DNA from: Mycolicibacterium goodii | GTDB taxonomy: Bacteria; Actinomycetota; Actinomycetes; Mycobacteriales; Mycobacteriaceae | DNA: 64,000 nucleotides | Direction: 5' to 3' | NCBI RefSeq assembly: GCF_001187505.1 | Contig: NZ_CP012150.1 | Location: forward strand, 3,472,001 to 3,536,000 | Shown here: positions 1 through 8,893 of the stretch, one piece after another | Layout of the letters: every line of letters begins with the position of its first letter | Numbering within the stretch: position 1 is the first letter of the stretch | Translations under genes and position numbers: made by a program | Notes under the pieces: generated by a model | Databases searched by the model: none | What the model was told of the DNA's origin: nothing | The model's input: only the letters and a program-made list of their open reading frames with translations

Positions 1-1070
1 TTCTTCGGCGGCACGAAGTACAGGTTGCACTCGAAGATGTGCTTGTCGACGTCCGTCGGCCAGTAGTTATAGGTCAGGTACCAGCCCGGAACCCACAGCA
101 GCAGAGTGAAGTTCGGGAAGAACTCGAAGCTGTCCTGACCCCACGTGGGCTGGCGGGCCGGGTTGACCGCGGGCGGCAGTTCGTCGGGCAGGATGCCCGC
201 GATGTCGGGCCGGTCCCACGGGCCGAACAGGCCGCTGTGCAGAATCCGCTCGATGGGCTTGACCATGTTCAGGTCCTTCGGCGGGCTCATGCCGCCCCAG
301 GACGAGATCATCGAGTGGTCGCCCTTGATGTCGTAGTGCAGCGCCTCGAAGCCGATCTTGGCGAGCTTGGCGGCCTCCTCCGGCGTCGCCTGCTTCATGT
401 GCAGGATCGGCGCGTGGTAGAACTCGGTGAACGCGTCGATGAAAAGCTTCCAGTTGGAGTTGATCTCGGCGCGGTAGCTGTACACCTCGGTCATTTCGTG
501 GAACGGGTAACCCTTGAGGCCGCGGCCGAACTCGCCGAGGTACTCCTCCAGCGGGACGGCGTCGTCGTCGAAGTTGACGAAGATGAAGCCTTCCCACACC
601 TCGCACCGCACGGGCTTGAGCGGGTAGTCGGCCTTGTCGACGTCGAAGAACTCGTCTTCTTGCTGGATGAAGGTCAGGTCACCGTTGAGCGCGTAGCGCC
701 ACGCGTGGTACTTGCAGGTGAACTGCCTGCAGGCGCCGGAGACCTCCTCGCCGGGATAGTCGTTCCACACCAACTTGTTGCCGCGGTGCCTGCAGAGGTT
801 GTAGAACGCCCGGATGGTGCCGTCTTTGTCCTTGACGACGATGATCGACGTGCCGGTGCCGACCGAGGGCATCTCGCGGGTGAAGTAGCTCCCGGTCTTC
901 GGCAGCCGCTCCACCCGACCCACATGCAGCCAGGTTTTGCGGAAGATGGCCTGCTGCTCCAGCTTCCACTGCTGCGGGTCGATGGAGTCGGTGTAATCAA
1001 CAGGGGCGGTACCCAGTTCGGGCCAGTTCTCGGTCCAGCTGCCGACAGCTGGTTTCGGGAAATGCGCCAC
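1..1070 (-). CDS. Rieske non-heme iron oxygenase, alpha subunit (3' end outside window)
   Basis: Aromatic-ring-hydroxylating dioxygenase large-subunit family, which activates O2 at a mononuclear iron with electrons from a Rieske cluster. The N-terminal Rieske domain shows C93-x-H95 and C119-x2-H122; the catalytic domain shows NWKLFIDAFTEFYHAPILH, giving iron ligands near H219 and H224. About 357 residues are visible and the frame runs off the left edge, so the gene is partial. The start is GTG at 1070 because an in-frame TAG lies two codons upstream. It follows the carboxymuconolactone-decarboxylase-like gene by 35 bases and is probably cotranscribed. The substrate cannot be told from sequence. 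Confidence 0.92.
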   Translation of the reverse strand, partial: MAHFPKPAVGSWTENWPELGTAPVDYTDSIDPQQWKLEQQAIFRKTWLHVGRVERLPKTGSYFTREMPSVGTGTSIIVVKDKDGTIRAFYNLCRHRGNKLVWNDYPGEEVSGACRQFTCKYHAWRYALNGDLTFIQQEDEFFDVDKADYPLKPVRCEVWEGFIFVNFDDDAVPLEEYLGEFGRGLKGYPFHEMTEVYSYRAEINSNWKLFIDAFTEFYHAPILHMKQATPEEAAKLAKIGFEALHYDIKGDHSMISSWGGMSPPKDLNMVKPIERILHSGLFGPWDRPDIAGILPDELPPAVNPARQPTWGQDSFEFFPNFTLLLWVPGWYLTYNYWPTDVDKHIFECNLYFVPPK

Positions 1071-1105
1071 TTTCTACCTACTTTCTCTGTCGAGCCGTTC
1101 AAAGC

Positions 1106-1696
1106 TCAGTGGCCGGCTTCCGGTTCGATGCCAAAGGTGTTGTAGGCCATGGCCATGAGGCCGTAGCCGCCGACGGTGAACACCAGGTCCATGCGCTGGC
1201 GGTCGTCGAGTCTCCCGCCGAGCGCGGCCCACGTCGCATCCGAGATCGTGGACTGCTCGTCGAGTTCGTCGACGGCGTCGAGGACGACCTGGTCGAACGG
1301 ATCGGCCGCCACACCGCGGCTGATGCCGTCGATATCGTCGTCGGTGAGGCCCTCGGCCTTGCCGATGAACGCGTGGTGCGCCCACTCGTACGCGCAGTTG
1401 CGCCTGCGCGCGATCCGCAGGATCGCGAGTTCACGCATGCGAGGCTCGAGCGTGGAGCGGAACAACAGGTGGTTACTGAACCGCAGGAATGCTTTCGTCA
1501 GCCCCGGATGCCGGGCCAGTGTGGACAGCGCGGTGCCCGCACCCTCGGGATTCAGCCGTTCTTCGGGGAGCATCACCGACAGCGCCCGCCGCACCTCGTC
1601 GTCCCACTCCTCGGCGGGTAAAGGGGTCAGGCGCACGTCCGGCACTCCTCCCGGTGTCCACGGCGCGGCGCGCCTGCTCTCACTGGTGAGAATCAT
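1106..1696 (-). CDS. carboxymuconolactone decarboxylase / AhpD-like protein
   Basis: A 196-residue protein of the carboxymuconolactone decarboxylase (AhpD-like) superfamily. The active-site-type segment RRNCAYEWAHHAFIG places C101 six residues before H107, which resembles the gamma-carboxymuconolactone decarboxylase pattern more than the CxxC of AhpD peroxidase-type members. I chose the ATG at 1696, which lies inside an inverted repeat that looks like an operator; no good ribosome site precedes it, so the message may be leaderless. The GTG in GGVPDVRL is an alternative start. It heads a minus-strand unit with the Rieske oxygenase and diverges from the amidohydrolase operon. Confidence 0.85.
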   Translation of the reverse strand: MILTSESRRAAPWTPGGVPDVRLTPLPAEEWDDEVRRALSVMLPEERLNPEGAGTALSTLARHPGLTKAFLRFSNHLLFRSTLEPRMRELAILRIARRRNCAYEWAHHAFIGKAEGLTDDDIDGISRGVAADPFDQVVLDAVDELDEQSTISDATWAALGGRLDDRQRMDLVFTVGGYGLMAMAYNTFGIEPEAGH

Positions 1697-1703
1697 GTTC
1701 TCA
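1687..1703. promoter_or_regulatory. regulon operator site 1 (perfect half-sites)
   Basis: TGAGAATCATGTTCTCA has two perfect 6-base arms, TGAGAA and TTCTCA, around 5 bases. It covers the ATG of the carboxymuconolactone-decarboxylase-like gene. The same motif recurs at about thirteen other places in the window, so it is probably the binding site of a dimeric repressor. Binding is inferred. Confidence 0.72.
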
Positions 1704-1797
1704 TTTCCGACTAACAGGTTTTCATCTTTTCCTCCGATGGTCAATGGCAACCCGGCATGTTCCGTCGTGACCAGGCTGAATCTGCTCGTCAGCGACA

Positions 1798-1814
1798 TCA
1801 GACATTGATTCTCG
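1798..1814. promoter_or_regulatory. regulon operator site 2 (degenerate left arm)
   Basis: TCAGACATTGATTCTCG matches the shared motif at 9 of 12 arm positions. It lies 64 bases before the amidohydrolase start and would control the plus-strand six-gene operon that diverges from operator 1. Confidence 0.5.
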
Positions 1815-1877
1815 CGTGTGGAGAAGATAGTTTCCTTGATCAGAGAACCGGGCAGCACACGGGAACGGAACACCACC

Positions 1878-3173
1878 ATGAACAAAGACGACATGATCTT
1901 GATCAGCGTGGACGACCACATCATCGAGCCGCCGGACATGTTCAGCAACCATCTGCCCGCCAAGTACCGCGACGAGGCGCCGCGCCTCGTGCACAACCCG
2001 GACGGGTCGGACACCTGGCAGTTCCGCGACACCGTGATCCCCAACGTCGCACTCAACGCCGTCGCGGGCAGGCCCAAGGAGGAATACGGCCTGGAACCCC
2101 AAGGCCTCGACGAGATCCGCAAGGGCTGCTACGACCCGAACGAGCGGGTCAAGGACATGAATGCCGGCGGCGTGCTGGCGACCATGAACTTCCCGTCGTT
2201 CCCCGGCTTCGCCGCGCGTCTGTTCGCCACCGACGACGAGGAGTTCTCACTGGCCCTGGTGCGGGCCTACAACGACTGGCACATCGACGAGTGGTGCGCC
2301 TCGAATCCGGGACGGTTCATCCCCATGGCGATCCCGGCGATCTGGAATCCCGAACTCGCCGCGGCAGAGGTGCGCAGGGTGGCGGACAAGGGCGTGCATT
2401 CACTGACGTTCACCGAGAACCCCGCGACCTTGGGCTATCCGTCGTTCCACGATCTGGAGTACTGGCGGCCGTTGTGGCAGGCCCTCGTCGACACCGAGAC
2501 CGTGATGAACGTGCACATCGGGTCGTCGGGCAAGCTCGCCATCACCGCTGCCGACGCGCCGATGGACGTGATGATCACGCTGCAGCCCATGAACATCGTG
2601 CAGGCCGCGGCGGACCTGCTGTGGTCGGCTCCGATCAAGGAGTTCCCGACGGTGAAGATCGCCCTGTCCGAGGGCGGCACCGGATGGATCCCCTACTTCC
2701 TGGACCGCGTTGACCGCACGTACGAGATGCACTCGACCTGGACGCACCAGAACTTCGGCGGCAAGCTGCCCAGCGAGGTGTTCCGCGAGCACTTCATGAC
2801 GTGCTTCATCTCCGACCCGGTCGGCGTGAAGAACCGCCACATGATCGGTATCGACAACATCTGCTGGGAGATGGACTACCCGCACAGCGACTCCATGTGG
2901 CCGGGAGCCCCCGAGGAGCTGTGGGCCGTCTTCGACACCTACGACGTGCCCGACGACGAAATCGACAAGATCACCCACGAGAACGCCATGCGGCTCTACC
3001 ACTTCGACCCGTTCGCCCACGTCCCCAGGGACCAGGCGACCGTCGGCGCGTTGCGCAAAGCCGCACAGGGCCATGACGTCTCGATCCGGGCACTGAGCAA
3101 GAAGGACAAAACCGGCGCCAGCTTCACCGACTTCCAGGCGAACGCCAAGGCCGTCTCCGGCGCACGGGACTGA
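1878..3173 (+). CDS. amidohydrolase family protein (COG2159 type)
   Basis: A 431-residue metal-dependent amidohydrolase of the ACMSD/COG2159 kind, a TIM-barrel family that includes decarboxylases and hydrolases. The N-terminal metal-binding signature is SVDDHIIEP (D12, H14) and the C-terminal aspartate sits in MDYPHSDSMWP. The ATG at 1878 was preferred over a frame extending 20 codons upstream because homologous sequence begins at MNKDDMILISVDDH; the ribosome site is weak. It is first in a plus-strand operon with acyl-CoA dehydrogenase, SDR, CoA transferase, thiolase and a second acyl-CoA dehydrogenase. Such proteins recur four times in this window, next to beta-oxidation genes. The exact reaction is unknown. 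Confidence 0.85.
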   Translation: MNKDDMILISVDDHIIEPPDMFSNHLPAKYRDEAPRLVHNPDGSDTWQFRDTVIPNVALNAVAGRPKEEYGLEPQGLDEIRKGCYDPNERVKDMNAGGVLATMNFPSFPGFAARLFATDDEEFSLALVRAYNDWHIDEWCASNPGRFIPMAIPAIWNPELAAAEVRRVADKGVHSLTFTENPATLGYPSFHDLEYWRPLWQALVDTETVMNVHIGSSGKLAITAADAPMDVMITLQPMNIVQAAADLLWSAPIKEFPTVKIALSEGGTGWIPYFLDRVDRTYEMHSTWTHQNFGGKLPSEVFREHFMTCFISDPVGVKNRHMIGIDNICWEMDYPHSDSMWPGAPEELWAVFDTYDVPDDEIDKITHENAMRLYHFDPFAHVPRDQATVGALRKAAQGHDVSIRALSKKDKTGASFTDFQANAKAVSGARD

Positions 3174-3202
3174 ACCCACGACAGAACCAGGAGCACCAAT
3201 AC

Positions 3203-4393
3203 GTGTCGGGCGGAATGAACTTCGAGCTCACCGAGGATCAGCAACTGATCCGCAGCTCCGTCGCGGAACTGGCGGCCAAGTTCGACGACCACTACTGGAT
3301 GACCAGAGACCAGGCCCACGAATTCCCACAGGAGTTCTACGACGCCATCGCGGGCGGCGGCTGGCTCGGGATGACCATTCCCGAGCAGTACGGCGGGCAC
3401 GGGCTGGGCATCACCGAGGCCACCATCTTGGCCGAAGAGGTGGCGCGCTCGGGCGGCGGCATGAACGCCGCGAGCGCGATCCACATGTCGATCTTCGGCA
3501 TGCAGCCCGTGGTGGTGTTCGGGTCCGAGCAGATGAAGGCCGAAACCCTGCCGCGGATCGTCAGTGGTGATCTGCACGTGTGCTTCGGCGTCACCGAACC
3601 CGGAGCCGGGCTCGACACGACGCGCATCACCACGTTCGCCCGCCGTGACGGCGACCATTACCTGGTCAACGGCCGCAAGGTGTGGATCTCCAAAGCCCTT
3701 GAGTCCGAGAAGATCCTGCTGCTCGCCCGGACCGAGAGCCGACAGGACGTCGAGCAGCGCGGTGGCAAGCCCACCGAAGGACTGTCGCTGTTCCTCACCG
3801 ATCTGGACCGCGACCACGTCGACATCCGGCCCATCAACAAGATGGGCCGCAACGCCGTGAGCTCCAACGAGCTGTTCATCGACGACCTTCCGGTCCCCGT
3901 CGAGCACCGGATCGGTGAGGAGGGCAAGGGATTCGGCTACATCCTGCACGGGCTCAACCCCGAGCGCATGCTGATCGCGGCCGAGGCGCTCGGCATCGGC
4001 CGGGTCGCGCTCGACCGCGCGGTGAAGTACGCCAACGAGCGCGTCGTGTTCGACCGGCCGATCGGCATGAACCAGGGAATCCAGTTCCCGCTTGCCGATT
4101 CGCTCGCGCGCCTCGATGCGGCCGAACTCGTCCTGCGCAAGGCCACCTGGCTCTACGACAACGGCAAACCGTGCGGCCGTGAGGCCAACATGGCCAAATA
4201 CCTGTGCGCCGACGCGGGATTCGCCGCGGCCGACCGTGCCCTGCAGACCCACGGCGGGATGGGCTATTCCGAGGAGTACAACATCTCCCGGTTCTTCCGG
4301 GAGTCCCGCCTGATGAAGATCGCGCCGGTGAGCCAGGAGATGATCCTGAACTTCCTCGGCGCCAACGTGCTGGGCCTGCCCAAGAGCTACTGA
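3203..4393 (+). CDS. acyl-CoA dehydrogenase (FadE type)
   Basis: FAD-dependent acyl-CoA dehydrogenase of 396 residues, full length for the family, which introduces the alpha,beta double bond into an acyl-CoA. Visible signatures are the central VTEPGAGLDTTRITT segment, the YANERVVFDRPIG motif and the C-terminal QTHGGMGYSEEYNISRFFRE. The start is GTG 3203, 10 bases after AGGAG; ATG 3215 is an alternative. It follows the amidohydrolase by 29 bases and precedes an SDR by 16, so it is cotranscribed. Substrate specificity is not readable. Confidence 0.92.
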   Translation: MSGGMNFELTEDQQLIRSSVAELAAKFDDHYWMTRDQAHEFPQEFYDAIAGGGWLGMTIPEQYGGHGLGITEATILAEEVARSGGGMNAASAIHMSIFGMQPVVVFGSEQMKAETLPRIVSGDLHVCFGVTEPGAGLDTTRITTFARRDGDHYLVNGRKVWISKALESEKILLLARTESRQDVEQRGGKPTEGLSLFLTDLDRDHVDIRPINKMGRNAVSSNELFIDDLPVPVEHRIGEEGKGFGYILHGLNPERMLIAAEALGIGRVALDRAVKYANERVVFDRPIGMNQGIQFPLADSLARLDAAELVLRKATWLYDNGKPCGREANMAKYLCADAGFAAADRALQTHGGMGYSEEYNISRFFRESRLMKIAPVSQEMILNFLGANVLGLPKSY

Positions 4394-4409
4394 GGAGTTT
4401 TGCGCTTCG

Positions 4410-5168
4410 ATGAGAACCTATTTCGACCTCACCGGACGTTCGGCGCTGGTGACCGGGGCCGGTGGCGGCATCGGCGCCGCGGTATCGGAGGCACTCGCCG
4501 CGGCGGGCGCCTCGGTGCTGGTCACCGACATCAGCGGCGACGCGGCCGATGCGGTGGCGCAGCGGATCAACACCTCGGGCGGTAAGGCCGAGGGCGCCGC
4601 GCTCGACGTCAGTGACTCCGAAGCCGCGGTGGCCGCGGCCGAACGTGCCGCCGCGCTGGGGCAGGGCACGCTGCACATCGTGGTGAACAACGCCGGGGTC
4701 ACCTCGCCCGCCATGTTCCCCAAGCTCACCGACGAGACGTTCCGGTTGACCTTCGACATCCACGTCATGGGCACATTCCACGTCACCCAGTCCGCGCTGC
4801 CGCACCTGGCCACCGACGGCACGGGCCGCGTCATCAACGTCACCTCGTCGGCCGGCATCACCGGCACGCTGGGCCAGGTCAACTACTCGGCGGCCAAGGC
4901 AGGCATCATCGGGTTCACCAAGTCGCTGGCGCGGGAACTCGCGCCCAAGAACATCATGGTCAACGCGTTGGCGCCGCTGGCCGCGACACCGATGACCGAG
5001 ACCATCCGGACCAACGAGAAGTTCGCGGCCAACATGATGAACCGCATCCCGCTCAAACGCTGGGCGGACGCCGATGAGGTGGCAGGGGCGTTCGTGTTCC
5101 TGGCGTCGGATGCCGCGTCGTACATCACCGGCCAGGTACTGCCGGTCGACGGCGGCATGGTTATGTGA
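4410..5168 (+). CDS. short-chain dehydrogenase/reductase (FabG-like)
   Basis: A 252-residue classical SDR, NAD(P)-dependent. The cofactor loop is TGAGGGIG near residue 14, followed by NNAG, a catalytic serine in NVTSSAGITG, and YSAAK with the catalytic Tyr and Lys; it ends with the usual ITGQVLPVDGG. It probably acts as a 3-hydroxyacyl-CoA dehydrogenase or related alcohol dehydrogenase, given its place between acyl-CoA dehydrogenase and CoA transferase/thiolase genes. Its stop overlaps the next start (GTGA), pointing to translational coupling. Confidence 0.9.
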   Translation: MRTYFDLTGRSALVTGAGGGIGAAVSEALAAAGASVLVTDISGDAADAVAQRINTSGGKAEGAALDVSDSEAAVAAAERAAALGQGTLHIVVNNAGVTSPAMFPKLTDETFRLTFDIHVMGTFHVTQSALPHLATDGTGRVINVTSSAGITGTLGQVNYSAAKAGIIGFTKSLARELAPKNIMVNALAPLAATPMTETIRTNEKFAANMMNRIPLKRWADADEVAGAFVFLASDAASYITGQVLPVDGGMVM

Positions 5169-6409
5169 CGGGTATGCCGAAGGACAATCCGAAAGCCTCG
5201 GGGCCACTTGCCGGGATCACGGTCGTCGCGCTCGAGCAGGCGGTGTCGGCGCCCATGTGCACCCGCGTGCTCGCCGATTTCGGCGCCCGCGTGATCAAGG
5301 TGGAGAACCCGAACGGCGGGGACTTCGCGCGCGATTACGACGACGTGGTCCTCGGGCCGGGGGGGCTTGCCGCGCACTTTGTCTGGGCCAACCGCGGCAA
5401 GGAGTCCATCGCGCTGGACCTCAAGACACCCGGCGGGATCGACGTGCTGCACCGGCTGCTGGACCGGGCCGACGCGCTGGTGTCCAACCTGGCCCCCGGC
5501 GCGACGGCCCGCATGGGTCTGGCGCCGGCGGACCTGGCCGAGCGGCATCCGCAGGTCATCCCGGTCGAGATCGACGGGTACGGCAGCGGGGGACCGCTGT
5601 CGCACAAGCGGGCCTACGACCTGCTGGTGCAGGCCGAATCGGGTGCGTGCGCGGTCACCGGGCATCCGGGCCTGCCCGCCAAGCCCGGGCCACCCGTCGC
5701 CGACATCTCCACGGGCCTCTACGCCGCGCTGTCGGTCATGGCGCTGTTCATCGGGCGGCTGCGGCAGCCCGGCGGGGCGGCACCGTCGGTCGCGGTCAGC
5801 CTGTTCGACACCATGATCGACATCATGGGATACCCGCTGACCTACACCCAGCACTCGGGCGTCGACCAGGAGCCGCTGGGCATGAGCTCGCCCGCGGTGG
5901 CACCGTACGGCGCGTTCGACACGCGTGACGGTCAGACCGTCGTGCTCGGCACGACCAACGACCGGGAGTGGCAGCGGCTCGCCCGCGAGATCATCGGGCG
6001 CCCCGACCTCGCCGACGATCCGCGGTTCGCCGGCAACTCCGACCGCTGCGCGCACCGCGAGGTGCTCGACGACGCCATCCGAACCTGGTGTGCGCAACAC
6101 GATCTCGCCACGATCCAGCAGATCGCCGACGAGGCAGGCATCGGCAACTCGCGGTTCAACCGGCCCAGCGAGGTGCTCGCGCACCAGCATCTCAAGGACC
6201 GCGACCGCTGGCGGCAGGTCGCCACCCCCAAAGGCGAGATCGCCGCACTGCTGCCGCCGCCGGTGATCTCGGGTTACGAGATGCCGATGGGTGCGGTGCC
6301 CGGCCTTGGCGAGCACACTGATCACATTCTGCGCGACATCGGTCTGTCCGCCGAGGACATCGCGGCACTGCGTGAGCAGGGTGCGATCGGCCCGACGAGC
6401 CAGATCTGA
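5165..6409 (+). CDS. CaiB/BaiF family class III CoA transferase
   Basis: A 414-residue class III CoA transferase or CoA-dependent racemase-like enzyme that moves CoA between carboxylic acids. Typical features are GITVVALEQAVSAPMCTRVLADFGARVIKVE at the N terminus and ANRGKESIALDLKTP; the usual catalytic Asp region follows around VADISTGLYA. The start is GTG 5165 in a 4-base overlap with the SDR stop; ATG 5174 is an alternative. It probably activates an intermediate of the pathway encoded by this operon. Confidence 0.9.
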   Translation: MTGMPKDNPKASGPLAGITVVALEQAVSAPMCTRVLADFGARVIKVENPNGGDFARDYDDVVLGPGGLAAHFVWANRGKESIALDLKTPGGIDVLHRLLDRADALVSNLAPGATARMGLAPADLAERHPQVIPVEIDGYGSGGPLSHKRAYDLLVQAESGACAVTGHPGLPAKPGPPVADISTGLYAALSVMALFIGRLRQPGGAAPSVAVSLFDTMIDIMGYPLTYTQHSGVDQEPLGMSSPAVAPYGAFDTRDGQTVVLGTTNDREWQRLAREIIGRPDLADDPRFAGNSDRCAHREVLDDAIRTWCAQHDLATIQQIADEAGIGNSRFNRPSEVLAHQHLKDRDRWRQVATPKGEIAALLPPPVISGYEMPMGAVPGLGEHTDHILRDIGLSAEDIAALREQGAIGPTSQI

Positions 6410-6454
6410 CAGAACCGAACACCAGACGAGATCGAACGAGATCGGAGCAGTCCC

Positions 6455-7603
6455 ATGCGTGAAGCCGTCATCGTCGAAGCCGTGCGCACCCCCGTCGGTA
6501 AGCGCAACGGTGGCCTGTCCGGCATGCATGCCGCCGATCTGTCGGGCCTGGTGCTCAACGCGCTCGTGGAGAAGGCGAACATCAGCCCCGACATTGTCGA
6601 CGACGTCATCTGGGGCTGCGTCTCGCAGGTCGGCGACCAGTCCAGCAACATCGGCCGGTTCGCGGTGCTGGCCGCCGGGTGGCCCGAGCACATTCCGGGA
6701 ACCACGGTCAACCGGGCCTGCGGATCCAGCCAGCAGGCGCTCGATTTCGCGGTGCAGGCCGTGATGTCCGGTCAGCAGGACGTCGTGGTCGCAGGCGGCG
6801 TCGAGGTGATGAGCCGGGTACCGCTCGGTGCCGCCCGCGCCACCGGAATGCCGTACGGGCCCGCAGTGCTCGATCGGTACCGCGACTTCTCGTTCAACCA
6901 GGGCATCTCGGCCGAGATGATCGCGCAGAAGTGGGGCTTCTCCCGCAGCCGGCTCGACGAGTACTCGGTGGCGTCGCACGAACGCGCCGCGGCCGCCCAG
7001 GACAGCGGCGCGTTCGAGACCCAGATGATCACGGTGTTCCCCGACGACGGTGATCCGGTCGTCGCGGACGAGGGGGTGCGCCGCGGGACCACGGTCGACA
7101 AGCTCGCCAACCTCAAACCGGCGTTCAAAGCCGACGGCGTGATCCACGCGGGCAACTCCTCGCAGATCTCCGACGGTGCCGCCGCACTTCTCGTGATGAC
7201 CGCGGAAAACGCTGTCACTATGGGTCTTTCACCCATCGTGCGGTACCGGGCGGGCGCCGTCGCGGGCGCCGACCCGGTGCTGATGCTCACCGCACCTATC
7301 CCGGCCACCGAGAAGGTCCTGCGCAAGGCCGGAATCCGGCTCGACGAGATCGGCGTCTTCGAGGTCAACGAGGCGTTCGCGCCCGTGCCGTTGGCCTGGC
7401 AGGCCGAGACCGGTGCCGATCCGGCCAAGCTCAACCCGCTGGGCGGCGCGATCGCCCTGGGCCACCCGCTCGGCGCCTCCGGTGCGGTGCTGATGACCCG
7501 CATGATCAACCACATGCGCGACAACGGGATTCAGTACGGACTGCAGACCATGTGTGAGGGCGGCGGCACCGCCAACGCCACCATCGTGGAACTTCTCGCC
7601 TAG
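6455..7603 (+). CDS. acetyl-CoA acyltransferase (thiolase, FadA type)
   Basis: A 382-residue thiolase with a complete active site: nucleophile C89 in NRACGSSQQA, the histidine in GHPLGASG and the C-terminal cysteine in MCEGGGTANA. It should perform the last, thiolytic step of beta-oxidation. A GGAG stands seven bases before the ATG. It is the fifth gene of the operon, 45 bases after the CoA transferase and 13 before a second acyl-CoA dehydrogenase. Unlike the two thiolase-like proteins elsewhere in the window, it keeps all catalytic residues. Confidence 0.93.
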   Translation: MREAVIVEAVRTPVGKRNGGLSGMHAADLSGLVLNALVEKANISPDIVDDVIWGCVSQVGDQSSNIGRFAVLAAGWPEHIPGTTVNRACGSSQQALDFAVQAVMSGQQDVVVAGGVEVMSRVPLGAARATGMPYGPAVLDRYRDFSFNQGISAEMIAQKWGFSRSRLDEYSVASHERAAAAQDSGAFETQMITVFPDDGDPVVADEGVRRGTTVDKLANLKPAFKADGVIHAGNSSQISDGAAALLVMTAENAVTMGLSPIVRYRAGAVAGADPVLMLTAPIPATEKVLRKAGIRLDEIGVFEVNEAFAPVPLAWQAETGADPAKLNPLGGAIALGHPLGASGAVLMTRMINHMRDNGIQYGLQTMCEGGGTANATIVELLA

Positions 7604-7616
7604 AAGGGGCAGGCGC

Positions 7617-8777
7617 ATGCAGCGGAATCTGTTCACCGAGGACCACGAGGCATTCCGCGCGCTGGCGCGGGATTTCATCGAGAAGGAGGTGGTCGGCGCC
7701 TATTCCGAATGGGAGAAGGCGGGCCGCATGCCGCGCGACGTGTTCAAGCAGATGGGCGAACTCGGCATGCTCGGTATGGCGATCCCCGAAGAGTACGGCG
7801 GCGCAGGCATTCCCGACTACCGCTACAACGTCGTGCTGCAGGAGGAAGCGGCCAGGGCCATGGTGACCCTGTCGACGGTGCGCACGCAGCTCGAGGTGAT
7901 CCTGCCGTACTTCCTGCACTACGCCGACGAAGAACAGCGTCGGCGGTGGTTCCCCGGTCTGGCGGACGGCACGCTGCTCACCGCGATCGCGATGACCGAG
8001 CCGGGCACCGGATCGGATCTCGCCGGGGTGCGCACCACCGCGGTGCGCGCCACTGATTCGCAGGGCGACCACTACATCCTCAACGGCGCAAAGACGTTCA
8101 TCACCGGCGGTATCCAGGCCGATCTGGTCGTCGTGGTGGCCCGCACGTCGACCGATCCGCAGAACCGCCGCAAGGGCCTGACGCTGCTGGTGGTCGAGGA
8201 CGGCATGGCGGGCTTCACCCGCGGCCGCGAGCTGGAGAAGATGGGCTGCAAGGTGCAGGACACCGCGGAGCTGTCGTTCGTCGACGTGCGGGTGCCGGTG
8301 GCCAACGTGCTGGGGGAGGAGGGCGAGGCCTTCAGCTACCTCGGCCACAACCTCGCCCAGGAGCGCCTCACGGTCGCGGTCGGCTCGGTGGCGCAGGCCC
8401 GCTCGGCGATCGACGCCGCGATCGATTACACGAAGAACCGCAAGATATTCGGAGCGTCCGTCGCATCTTTTCAAAACACCAAGTTCGAGCTGGCGGCCTG
8501 CTCGGCGGAGGTCGAGGCCGCGCAGGCCATGCTCGACCGCGCGGTGGCGTTGCACATCGACGGTGAGCTCTCGGGGGCCGACGCGGCGCGCGTGAAACTG
8601 TTCTGCACGGAGATGCAGGCGCGGGTGGTCGATCGTTGCCTGCAGCTCTTCGGCGGGTATGGCTACATGATGGAGTACCCCATCGCCCGGCTGTACACCG
8701 ATGCCCGTGTCGCGCGCATCTATGCCGGTACCAGCGAGGTCATGAAGGTCATCATCGCCAAGTCGCTGGGGCTGTAG
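7617..8777 (+). CDS. acyl-CoA dehydrogenase (FadE type)
   Basis: A 386-residue FAD-dependent acyl-CoA dehydrogenase. It has MTEPGTGSDLAGVRTTAVR in the middle domain, YTKNRKIFGASVASFQNTKF in the flavin-binding C-terminal domain and the ending LFGGYGYMMEYPIARLYTDARVARIYAGTSEVMK. The ATG at 7617 is preceded by AAGGGGC. It is last in the plus-strand operon that starts at 1878. It differs from the 3203 enzyme, so the two probably act on different intermediates. Confidence 0.93.
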   Translation: MQRNLFTEDHEAFRALARDFIEKEVVGAYSEWEKAGRMPRDVFKQMGELGMLGMAIPEEYGGAGIPDYRYNVVLQEEAARAMVTLSTVRTQLEVILPYFLHYADEEQRRRWFPGLADGTLLTAIAMTEPGTGSDLAGVRTTAVRATDSQGDHYILNGAKTFITGGIQADLVVVVARTSTDPQNRRKGLTLLVVEDGMAGFTRGRELEKMGCKVQDTAELSFVDVRVPVANVLGEEGEAFSYLGHNLAQERLTVAVGSVAQARSAIDAAIDYTKNRKIFGASVASFQNTKFELAACSAEVEAAQAMLDRAVALHIDGELSGADAARVKLFCTEMQARVVDRCLQLFGGYGYMMEYPIARLYTDARVARIYAGTSEVMKVIIAKSLGL

Positions 8778-8830
8778 CCCGGGGCTGTGCGTTATGTGAC
8801 ACAGAGCGGAAATTAGTCCCTCTGAGACCC

Positions 8831-8877
8831 TTGTCACACGCCCCGAACCAACCTACTGTGTGTTCACTAGGTTGGTT
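8831..8877 (+). promoter_or_regulatory. promoter and TetR autoregulatory operator
   Basis: TTGTCA at 8831 and TACTGT at 8854, 17 bases apart, form a good promoter. A perfect 10-base inverted repeat, AACCAACCTA (8846-8855) and TAGGTTGGTT (8868-8877), 12 bases apart, covers the -10 box. It lies just before the TetR gene, so autoregulation is the obvious inference. Confidence 0.65.
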
Positions 8878-8893
8878 TGGACAAAGGAGTTCG

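Noticed and set aside
4883..7147. 754-codon open frame on the minus strand
   Set aside because: It lies antisense to the SDR, CoA transferase and thiolase genes, all with intact family motifs. Its translation is rich in R, G, A, V, D and H without any domain, as expected for a shadow frame in G+C-rich DNA.
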